From positions 64,619,372 through 64,683,371 of the forward strand of contig CM043953.1 in assembly GCA_014529385.2 (NCBI GenBank): 64,000 bases of DNA. The letters run 5' to 3'. Below are positions 11,983 to 20,630 of this stretch, piece by piece; position 1 is the first letter of the stretch, and every line of letters starts with the position of its first letter. This DNA is from Adiantum capillus-veneris. Taxonomy: Eukaryota > Streptophyta > Polypodiopsida > Polypodiales > Pteridaceae. Below the pieces are notes generated by a model. The model did not search any database and was not told the DNA's origin. It saw nothing but the letters and a program-made list of their open reading frames with translations. The translations under genes were made by a program, and so were the position numbers.

Positions 11983-12054
11983 TATCAAATAGTAATAACT
12001 TATCAAACAATAATGGTTTATCAAACAATAACAATTTATCAAACAATTCTTTTA
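11983..12054. repeat. 18-bp tandem repeat, four units
   Basis: Units start at 11983, 12001, 12019 and 12037 with consensus TATCAAACAATAATNNTT. The units differ at a few positions, mainly at their ends. Confidence 0.85.
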
Positions 12055-12434
12055 CTATTCTACGAAAACATATGCTTGTTTCTTGTGATAGAATCACGTT
12101 TCTTGGATGGTTTAAGGGAATCCCTATGCTTGGCTTCCCACGTCAACATGAATAGCAATGCAGAATTATAAATTTGTCTTACTGGATTAGCAACATGTTT
12201 GATTACCTCCTGTGTTGGAGGTTGGGCGGCTTCAACTTCTTTGCAGCCGATACATCACTTGAGCTATGATTGGAGTAGATGATACCTTTCTTTGCACATT
12301 TCTTGGAGGTGGAACGATAGGAGCATCCTTGGAGCTTCAAGTCAATTGCTTTGGGGCCATCGTATCATGATAGAGAAAATGAAAAATTTTCCATGAAAAG
12401 CAGAGTTATGGCTTTCTTGCTTGTCAAGAAGATT

Positions 12435-12439
<5 letters not shown>

Positions 12440-12506
<67 letters not shown>
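12440..12506. repeat. (GA)n microsatellite
   Basis: About 33 uninterrupted GA units. On the minus strand it is a CT tract about 170 bp downstream of a TATA-like box at 12660-12672. Confidence 0.95.
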
Positions 12507-12508
<2 letters not shown>

Positions 12509-12654
12509 TCAACAATTCAAGGGACAACACAATGGTGGTAGAGATGGAGATGGGTTGATGATGAGAGGTTGAGGGAGAGGAGATAACTCCGGCGTTAAAG
12601 CAAGGGAGCTTCCGCTTTAGAGAACTTTCATGTGTGTGTGTTGAAGTGAGGGAA

Positions 12655-12675
12655 GAGGGGCATTTATATAGGCTC
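12655..12675 (-). promoter_or_regulatory. TATA-like core promoter, minus strand
   Basis: On the minus strand the sequence reads GCCTATATAAATGCCCC, a good TATATAAA box. It is followed by a pyrimidine-rich leader and the CT tract. This layout is like an LTR U3-R region or a plant gene promoter; no reading frame of note follows. Confidence 0.45.
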
Positions 12676-12850
12676 TCAAGAGCCAAAATCACAAGCTAAG
12701 AATAGCGAAAGTTCGTGTGTGTTCGCGGCTTTAAATGATTTTTTTTTTTGTGGACACGCATCTCGATGCATGATTTTGAGTCTCTAACTTTATGAGAAGC
12801 TTGGCTTCCAAGAAAAGAAGCTCTAAACTTAACTTTCTTCTCTTGCTTCT

Positions 12851-12970
12851 CTAAAAATGCTCCTTCTTTTCTAAAAATACTCTTTCTACTCCCTCTCTCC
12901 TAAAAATACTCCTCCTTTCCTAAAATTACTCTCTCTTTCCTGAAATTACTCCTCCTTTCTTAACGCTAAA
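12851..12970. repeat. 20-bp tandem repeat
   Basis: Units with consensus CTAAAAATACTCCTCCTTTC start at 12851, 12871, 12900, 12920, 12940 and 12960; a 9-bp extra stretch interrupts the second unit. The repeats are imperfect. Confidence 0.8.
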
Positions 12971-13139
12971 TTCTTATCTTTAGATATAGTCTTGAGGCTT
13001 AAGTTTTCGATATCAACCTCTTGTTTCCAAGTGAGTAAGGACCATAAATAATTAATAGTTCTAGAGTTTAATTTTTGATCCAATTGTTCCAATAGAACTC
13101 TCTATGACTTAACAGAATGCGAACCTTAAACACTTTTGT

Positions 13140-13740
13140 TAAGTAATTGAAATAGTTTTTATTGAAAAATATTGGGTACATTACATACACTCATAAAAAA
13201 CTCCTCTCTAATGATAAGGTAAAATCAAGTGATCCCATATTCTTGTGTGAGAGGTTTCCACAAACATAAGTACATCATATGTTTGTGAATCATCCATTGC
13301 AACATTTGGTTGTTGAAAAATTACATGCATAACATCTCTGATAGGCACAAAATAATCTAGAGCCTCATCTAGCAATTGCATAACCTTTTCATTATATTCA
13401 TCACCTTTTTGTTTCAAATCACATCTCACATCATAGTGCTAGATAGCCCTATTGTAAGGAACTCAAGATCTCTCCAAAGTATCATCTAGAAGAGTCATAA
13501 GATCCATGTCTTCCTCCATTGGAAAATAATCTTGTAATTTACTCATATAATGGTGAAGAGAAAGCCTCATCACCTACAATATGCATAGATGGAATAAGTC
13601 ATGCAAGTAAATTCTTTGTCTTCTCACCCTCTATCAAGTATCTTTCAACCTCTATTACATAAAACTCAACATGCACTTGAAAAATAGCATCAAGTTCCCT
13701 TTTCATATCATCATCATGGCATAGCCATTGTTGTGGGAGT
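13140..13740 (-). pseudogene. Acidic-region fragment of a retroelement
   Basis: On the minus strand, starting near 13740, one reads a charged protein-like sequence. It contains RELDAIFQVH and RYLIEGEK, then LMTLLDDTLE and MQLLDEALDYF. The same order of phrases (LDEIFNVH, RYLDEGER, LMCLLDEALEGF) occurs on the plus strand at 54727-54960 in element H, so the two are homologous. Several stops and frame changes are present. It belongs to the Asp/Glu-rich part of a pol-less gypsy-type element. The flanking parts of that element are not recognisable here. Confidence 0.55.
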
Positions 13741-13926
13741 GAATCACACCACCTATAAAATGCATGCAACACTACCTAGATCAACATAATGTCAATCAAG
13801 GACACAGATGACACGATAGATGCACAAAGGCAATCTATATAGCTTGTCAAGCTAATACTATCCCACACATACAACACTCTGGAAGGCCACTAAACCAAAA
13901 CAAAGAATCTCACTGCTCTCAACTAC

Positions 13927-13984
13927 ACCACCCAACCCACATACACACAAATGGAACCACCCAACCCACATACACACAAATGGA
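13927..13984. repeat. Perfect 29-bp tandem duplication
   Basis: The 29-base unit beginning ACCACCCAACCCACATACAC is present at 13927-13955 and again, identical, at 13956-13984. Its identity suggests a recent event. Confidence 0.9.
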
Positions 13985-14277
13985 AGGAAACTCACCAAAT
14001 CATACCAGAATCGTAACGAAACTTAAGAAACACCATCCCCTCACTAGGATACATCTACCTCAAAGCCTCTACACTTAAAATCCTCACTCCAAACCCATCT
14101 GTTAGCGACGAATGAATATGAAGACAAAGAAATTTTTTGAAAGTGCCCAAAATTGGAATCTATGAGTACCTATCCGTAGCTTATGTTGCCATGATTTTAA
14201 TGACTGCTTGCACACAAAAAACAGACATCATTTCATACACTTACAACCACAAATATCTCATTGATGAGTTAGCATGT

Positions 14278-16332
14278 TGGTGCAGCCAAAGTGTGTCGAC
14301 CCTAGTAGAGGGCACAAGCAGTGATGTGTATGCTTATAGATGCATGGTAGAGGGATACAGAAAATGGGAAGAGCCTGGGCAAGCAAGTGGCAACGGAGAT
14401 GTATGCATAATGGGTTTTTTAGACCAAAAGAACTCTAGATAGGGCCGGATAAGGTGACACATGAAGAATGTCCAAGGTGCTAGTATTTGGCCTAAATATG
14501 TAGAGCTTGAAGTGTTGAAGGAGCAAGTCCAGACGGCTCATCAAACGGAGCCACGATGTGCAAGATACAATGCTTTGAAGGTGAAGGTGTTTACAGATCT
14601 GAGATGGACAGGCCAGGTGATGCCAAGTGGTCAAAGTGGGTTTCAACATGTGGATGGGTAGAGATCATCATGTGGAGCATATCGGTCTTTTGTGATCGAC
14701 AATCGGAGTCTTGGATGCCAAGGTGTGGCCGGTCGAAGTTTTGTTGGGGGCCAGGTTTGTGCTGGGTTGGTCGCCTCGATTGATGTGCCATATGGTGTTT
14801 TCTAGAGCTTCACATGGTTTGAAAAGGTAGTGGTCAACATATGGAGCTAGTAGGAAGTTATCTCTCATGAATTGGGTACTCCGATAGCCCGATACCGCGA
14901 GCTGAAATTGATGCCAGACAACAGCTATGCAATGCTAGGTGATTTTTTCATTTTTTGGCGGCTTTCGTTAGCGGGCCCAGGACAACCCAAATGCGGGGAG
15001 AGTGGGTGGATTTGTATCCCAAGTAGTCAGCTTTGGGCCATGCTTTAAGGGTTGAGAAATGGAGCTTCCGGTGATGGATGACAAGCAGAGAGAGTTAGCC
15101 AGAGAATTGGAAATCTTGGGAGTCTTTGAAAGGTTTTTGTGGAATTTTGTGGGTCTTGGAGGGTGGCCAACCAAGGCAGTGCCACGTGGCAAGGGAGAAA
15201 TCCTGTATGGACAGCAAGCGACCAAAAAGTGGTAGTATAAGGCCTATGATGCAAAGACAAGGGGTATCACAAGTGGAATGTGAGCTCATGGAGCTCTAGG
15301 CGATGGCGTCTGTTGGCCTAGTGCTGCTCTGGGTGTCCGCGGGCAATTATTAATGGACGCCCACCGGTCATTTTGGGGTAGATGGTGGTGCATGGTGTTG
15401 CTGTGAAGGGACGGCCGATGGAAATGATGATGTGGCACCTTTTGGGGTTGACTCATGCACCCATAAGGGCCAAATATTTTTTGAGAGGGAGCACTGATGA
15501 TGCCGTTGGTGCCCCAATTAAGAGTTGGATCATGTGGATGACAAGCATAAGGGCCGGAAATAACAAGTGGCCCTTCATATGCAGGAGGTAGTGCGAAAAA
15601 TAGAAGGCATTCAACAAGAATAGAGAAGAGGCTTTCCCACGCCTAAGAGGGGTTGTTTTTTGCAGAAAGGGGGGAAATTTTGCCACAGGGAGAGGTCTCG
15701 GCAGGGTTTTTTTGGAGAGCTCGAAGGGGGGTTCTCGAGTGGCAAAGGAGAAGAAGAAGACGGAGCTTCTTTTGGAGGAGACACAAGAGCTCTCGGGTGG
15801 TGTTTTTTTTGGCAAAAGGCAAGCTCGAAGGAGAATTAGAGGGAGTGGTTTGGGGCTAGCAAAGGTGCCAGCAGAAGTTGTCTTGATGGGTTCTCAACGA
15901 GGGGAGCCGCATGGAGGTGAAACTGGAAACTATCCCAATTTTTGTGTTGCTCAAGGTTGCCATGCCGAGCCGGGTATAGTTGAGGTTCTATGGATGTTTG
16001 GAGATGGTTTTTTGGTCACAATTGAAGCAAAGAATACCAGTGTTTGGTGCCGTTTCTTCCCCCTTTTTCCCCTCTTCTCTTTGCTTTGTTCCAACTGTAT
16101 GCTGCTGGTATTTGAGATGTGTGTGCCTCCCTGGGACTTTGTGTGTGTGAGAGAGAAAGAGGGAGCGGTGTGTCTGCTATGGCACGGTCGTAAACGGGCG
16201 AGACATGTGTGGATTGCTGTTGATTGTGTGAGTTTTGAAGGTGAACTCTAGTGGATTGGGGTGCAGTGATTGTCGTGGGCTATAGAGAGGCAGACTGTTT
16301 GGGTTTCAGGTGTGTTCCCTTCCCCCCATCCA
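14278..16332 (+). repeat. 5' LTR of element A
   Basis: Begins TGGTGCAGCCAAAGTG and ends CCCCCCATCCA just before the primer site. It aligns with 18624-20154 over its whole length except for about 580 bp (roughly 15492-16070) that the 3' copy lacks. A reading frame of 179 codons inside it (15712-16251) lies mostly in that variable part and has no known motif. Near the end it carries GTGTGTGAGAGAGAAAGAGGGAGCG, kept in both copies. Confidence 0.75.
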
Positions 16333-16337
16333 TCTTC

Positions 16338-16357
16338 TGGTGCTCCCACGAAGGAGC
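16338..16357 (+). promoter_or_regulatory. Primer-binding site of element A
   Basis: TGGTGCTCCCACGAAGGAGC, six bases after the LTR end. Element B has TGGTGCCCCCACGGAGGAGC at the same place. The donor tRNA is not identified. Confidence 0.55.
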
Positions 16358-16458
16358 ACATTGATGCTCCTATTTGAAGGTAAAGCGGTGTTTGAAAGCT
16401 GACAAGCGGTTGGCGGATGGTCAAAATATATGTTGGTAAGATTTGAAGCTAGCAGAGA

Positions 16459-17574
16459 TGATGGAGCCAAGATTTGGCCCCATATTTACAGGTGTTGAAG
16501 ACCCTTAAGATTGGTTAGCAGATTTTGAATTGTGGATGCTGTCAATGCATATGTTAATAGATAGAGAAGTTACAAATGGTGCCACTGCTGATGTGCGAAC
16601 AAGCAAAGGTTTGGTTCGATGATTTGAAGGATGGTGATAAAAGTTCATGGCAAGAATTGCAGAGGCAATTTTTGGAGCGGTTTCAAGAAGTGATCACCTC
16701 GGTAGAGGCTGGTGCAAAGCTGAAAGTGGTACGTCAAGACGCAAGTAAGGATTTTCACATTTTTCTTCAGCAATTTGAAACCTGTTGGAAACAGTTAGAG
16801 ATTGACACTGGCATGAAAGGCAATCAATTTTTGAAACTGTCAAAGTTCCTTGAGTGCTTGAATCCAAAGATTAGAGATAAGTGGAAGATGGTGCTGACCT
16901 ATGAAGACATGGTGTACTTGGCCAAGGTGAAGAGCAAAAAGGTGAAGGTGAAGCTAGAGCTATGCTTGTTGAAGCATGTAGATTATGTGCCCGTTGGAAA
17001 GCTAACACAGGATTCTATGGTTCAACCAAAGATAGTGCTAGTTGTGCGAGATGCAAAGCATGTTGAGGTAAGCCTAACATTTGATTTTGTTTCTTGGAGG
17101 TTTCCAGTTTATGATGTGCATGTGACAATGATGGATGAGCTTGTCAAACATGATAAGACCTTTGTTGAAGTGAGCCAGTGTGCCAAAGAGGTAGAAGAGG
17201 TTAGGCTTCTAGAGCAGATTGAAGAGGTAAAGCATGTTTGTGTAGAAAGTTTGCATGATAAGGTAGCAGGGTGCAACTTAGTTGCAGATGCGTACAACGT
17301 GGAAGGAGATGAAGAAAGTGTGCAAATCCTATATGAAGGTCAAACATTTGTGGGGCAACAAGTGGTTGAAGAGGCTGATATCAAGTCAATGTATGATGCC
17401 GATGAAGATGGAGAAGCCAATTCCAATTTGTGGGAGACAAGCAAGGAAGATGGACCGGATGAACCCACATCCTATAACAAGGAGACTGAGTCAGAGGAGC
17501 CGATGATGGTGAAGGTAAAAGTTCTTTCTTGTTTAGTTGATGATGTGGTCATAGCCAATGTGGAAGAAGGATAG
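16459..17574 (+). pseudogene. Gag of element A, running into acidic region
   Basis: The gag begins near 16459 with MMEPRFGPIFTGVEDP, a stop, then DWLADFELWMLSMHML. This matches the gag start of element B (FTGEENPDEWLADFELYML). After a frame change, 16576 onward reads CEQAKVWFDDLKDG, SWQELQRQFLERFQE, VRQDASKDFHIFLQQFE: the conserved retrotransposon Gag layout (W-F-L... W..L...F...F). From about residue 150 of this frame Gag gives way to an Asp/Glu/Val-rich region; no CCHC zinc knuckle is found. Gag would bind and package element RNA; here it is broken by a stop and a frameshift near 16505-16575 but is otherwise well kept. Confidence 0.7.
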
Positions 17575-18018
17575 GTTGAAGTGCCCAAGAAAATGAGAGA
17601 GGATATGTTGTCAAAGATGACATGCAATGCTCTATTGGTGGCCATGCTGGTGAAGGTAGGAGTGGATATTGTTGCGGCAGTACAATTTGTTCAAAGCTTT
17701 GCAATGGAGGATAAATATGAGCTTATGGATAGCCAAGCTGGCTTACCAAGTTGACAGGAGGATGATGATGAAGCAGAAACCAAGGGGGTTGGACATATTT
17801 TTGATGCTCATGATTTGTTAGGTGCTAACCAAAGGGAGGAACAACTGGAGGTGCCTATGGATGCTATGGGCACAGGTTTTTTGGATCAGGTATGCCTTGA
17901 AAGTGAAGCTAATTGGGGCTTTGATGATGCCGAGGATGCCATGGATGAAGAGATGCAAGTGCTTGCGGATAAAGCTTTGACCAAGGTACAAGTGATGCGA
18001 GGGTTAGTCCCTCTATAG
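17575..18018 (+). pseudogene. Acidic region of element A, second part
   Basis: After a TAG at 17572 the protein-like sequence continues (VPKKMREDMLSK), has a TGA near 17753, and resumes as an Asp/Glu-rich stretch ending at 18018 (WGFDDAEDAMDEEMQVLADK). No enzyme motif is seen. It stands where protease and RT would be in an autonomous element, and resembles in composition the regions at 3-698 and 54.4-55.3 kb. Confidence 0.5.
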
Positions 18019-18586
18019 GTGGAGGGTCCAGTGCATCAGACATGTTCTATGGAGAAGAAAAGAGATGTCAAGGGTGAGTCAAAGCTGTCAAAAGAAGTAT
18101 GCAATACCTAGTTGAAATATATGCTTGTAAGTGTATCAGTGAGGTATGTTATCTGCCAGATACGGAGTTCCATTGAGAGGAGCTCTACTTTACATGGTTG
18201 GAAGGGAGGGTGAGAATTGTTGGTCGGTGAAAATGGTGTGGTTGCAGGGCCAAATGCATTGGTTGGTTCATGTAATATGCTTACAAGGCCAGGTATTTTG
18301 ATGAGGCAGGTAAATGTGCAAAGAGATGCTAAAGCGTTTTGGGCATATTGTGTGCATGGATGGCTATGGACATGGGCACAACAATATTGGAGGGTGTTGT
18401 AGATGGATGGAGGAAATCATTGCAAGCTTTTTGATCCAGGAAAAGACTATGGGATGCAGGGGGTGGGGCAACCCACTTGAGGTTTGGTAGTAGTGTACAT
18501 CTGGTAGGCTTTTTGTGGTTTGCTCACAATTTTGGATATTGTTTGCCAGTTTTTGTAGGTCGTAGAAAAATCAAGCTATTTTTTGG
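18019..18586 (+). other. 3' untranslated part of element A
   Basis: No coding signal. It links the acidic reading frame to the hairpin and purine tract before the 3' LTR. Confidence 0.4.
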
Positions 18587-18604
18587 TTGAACATGAATGT
18601 TCAA
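18587..18604 (+). other. Hairpin before the polypurine tract, element A
   Basis: Arms TTGAACAT (18587-18594) and ATGTTCAA (18597-18604) pair perfectly around GA. It overlaps the first bases of the purine tract AACAAGGGGGTTGAG. Elements B and C have hairpins with the same apex at the same place. Confidence 0.8.
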
Positions 18605-18623
18605 CAAGGGGGTTGAGTAATGA
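18603..18623 (+). promoter_or_regulatory. Polypurine tract of element A
   Basis: AACAAGGGGGTTGAGTAA lies directly before the LTR start TGATGGTGCAGCC. Element B has AACAAGAGGGTTGGGCAA at this place. Confidence 0.6.
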
Positions 18624-20154
18624 TGGTGCAGCCAAAGTGTTGTCGACCCTAGCAGAGGGCACGAGCAGTGATTTGTATGCTTATAGATGCATGGCAACGG
18701 GCTAGAGCAGATGGGAAGAGCTTGGGCAAGCAAGTGGCAGCAAAGATGTATGCATAATGTGGGTTGTTAGACCAAAAGGGCTCCAGGGTGGCACATGAAG
18801 AATGTCCGAGGTGCTATTTTTTGGCCCATATATGTAGATCTTGAAGTGCTGAAGGAGCAAGTCTAGACGGCTCATCAAACGAAGCCACGGTGTGCGAGAT
18901 TCGATGCTTTGAATTTGAAGGTGTTTGCAGATCTCAAATGGACAGGCTAGGTGACGCCAAGTGGTCAAAGTGGGTTTCAGCATGTGGATGGGTAGAGCTC
19001 ATCATGTGGAGCATATCGGTCTTTTTAGATCGACGATCGGAGCCTTGGATGCCAAGATGTGGCCGATAAAATTTTTGCCGAGGGCCAGGTTTATGCCAAG
19101 TTGGTTACCTTGATCGGTGTGCCATTTGGTGTCTTTTGGAGCTTGACAGGGTTTGAGAAGGTAGTGCTTAGCAAATGGGGCTAGTAGGAAGTTATTTATC
19201 GTGAATTGGGTACTCGGATAGCCCGATACTGCCAGTTGAAATTGATGCCAGACGACGGCTATACAATGCCATGTGATTTTTTCATTTTTTTGGCGGCTCT
19301 GGTTAGCGAGCCCAGGACAACCCAAATACGGGGAGAGCGAGTCGATTTGTAGCTAGAGTAGTCGGCTTTGGGCCATGCTTTAAGGGTTGAGAAATGGAGT
19401 TTCCGTGATCGATTGACAGGCAGAGCGAGTTGGCCAAAGAATTGGAAATCTTGGGAGTCTGTGAAAGGTTTTTGTGGAATTTTGTGGGTCTTGGAGGGTG
19501 GCCAACCAAGGCAGTGCCACGTGGTGAGGAAGAAATCTTGTATGCATAGTGAGGGGCCAAAAAGTGGTGCTATAAGGTCTAGGATGTGAAGACGAGGGGT
19601 ATCACAAGTGGAATGTGAGTTCGTGGAGCTCTCGGCGATGGCGTCTGCTGTTTTGGCGCTGCTTTGGGTGATGGCGTCTGTTGGCCTGGCGCTGCTCTGG
19701 ACGTCCGCAGGCGATTCTTGATGGATGACATCCGACAGTTTTGGTGTAGATGGTGTCGCTGTCGACGTAGCTGGGCAAGGACGGCCGTTGACAGTGCCCG
19801 CAGGCAATGATGACATGGCACCTGTTGGGGTTGATTCACGCACCCTGTAAGGGCCAAATTGTTTTTGAGAGGGAGATTGGGAGCATGGATGGCTCTTCTC
19901 TTTGCTTTGTTCCAAATGTATGGTGCTAGTGTTTGAGATGTGTGTGCCTCCTCAGACCTTTGTGTGTGTGAGAGAGAAAGAGGGAGCGATGTGTGCTGCG
20001 ACGATACAGTCGTAAACGGGCCAAACGATATGGATTGATGTCAATTGTGTGGGTTTTGAGGTTAACTCTAGTGGATTGGAGTGCAATGATTATCCTTGGC
20101 TATAGAGAATTAGTCTATTTGGGTCCCGGGTGTGTTCCCCTTTCCCCCCATCCA
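18624..20154 (+). repeat. 3' LTR of element A (internally deleted)
   Basis: Aligns with the 5' LTR from TGGTGCAGCC to CCATCCA. It lacks about 580 bp relative to the 5' copy: after GAGAGGGAG (near 19868) it jumps to the equivalent of 16071. It also has a tandem duplication at about 19635-19704 (GATGGCGTCTG... twice) that the 5' copy has once. Confidence 0.75.
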
Positions 20155-20596
20155 ACGTGTGCTCTATTTTGCATGGAATGCTTGGTGTTGTTGTGTAGCT
20201 CTCTTCAAACCTATCGCAATGGTGTAGTTGGATCTCCAATGCAATGAGTGAGGGAGGGCATAGGGTTAGGATGAAGCTCACACTCTCTCTCTTTCTCTCT
20301 CACAGACAATCGAAGACATCATAATACCTTGATTAAGATTAAATTCCTTTTACAAAATGACCTAGGTACCTTATATACTAAGGCTACCCTAGGTTAAACC
20401 AAAAATAGAGTTCAATGGATCAAATGGCTTTGTATTTACAATATCAAAGCGCCATCACACCCCGACTTCTACACTAGAATAGCTACTCATTATAAATGAT
20501 GCTTTTAACCATAATCTGCATCATTTCATAACTCTCAAAAAATAAGACTTTGGTACAAAAATTGAGTTATGCCGTACTATTGACCCATGGGTCAAC
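20155..20596 (-). repeat. 3' LTR of element E (minus strand), cut by element A
   Basis: On the minus strand the LTR starts TGTTGACCCATGGGTC at 20596, directly after a purine tract. It has a TATA box (TATATAA, 20371-20378) and then a GA-rich stretch. It ends where element A's LTR begins, so its U5 end is missing. The other LTR of E is not found. Confidence 0.6.
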
Positions 20597-20607
20597 ACCC
20601 CCCCCCT
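20597..20607 (-). promoter_or_regulatory. Polypurine tract of element E
   Basis: On the minus strand GGAGGGGGGGG directly precedes TGTTGACCC. Upstream, CATGTC and GACATG (20613-20618 and 20625-20630) form a 6-bp inverted repeat. The reading VRDDMNSEGG through it resembles the C-terminal end of gypsy polyproteins. Confidence 0.6.
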
Positions 20608-20630
20608 CCGAATTCATGTCGTCCCTGACA

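Larger units (their letters stand above)
14278..20154 (+). mobile_element. Element A: gag-only LTR retrotransposon with acidic ORF
   Basis: LTRs at 14278-16332 and 18624-20154 flank an interior of only 2.3 kb. The interior starts with a primer site (16338), then a gypsy-type gag (16459), an acidic reading frame to 18018, a hairpin (18587) and a purine tract before the 3' LTR. No protease, RT or integrase is present. Primer site, gag start and LTR blocks match element B (35.4-44.5 kb), which has a full pol, so A looks like a non-autonomous relative of B. It abuts the truncated LTR of element E at 20155. A target duplication is unclear (CATGT before, CGTGT one base after the 3' LTR). Confidence 0.75.

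Noticed and set aside
12342-12692. Long open frames of Leu-Ser or Arg-Glu repeats here and at 25.5, 35.5-36.0, 42.6-43.1 and 47.2-47.8 kb
   Set aside because: They are translations of GA/CT microsatellites, which are open in several frames on both strands; not genes.
13840-13950. tRNA-like or structural RNA genes across the window
   Set aside because: No cloverleaf with GGTTCRANNCC-type B box and acceptor pairing was found; the tRNA-like words seen are primer-binding sites.
15712-16251. 179-codon open frame in the 5' LTR of element A
   Set aside because: It lies mostly in an LTR block missing from the other LTR, has no known motif, and LTR open frames of this size occur by chance in GA-rich DNA.
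14273-20160. Target duplication of element A (CATGT and CGTGT)
   Set aside because: Only four of five bases match and it needs one extra base after the LTR end; not claimed.
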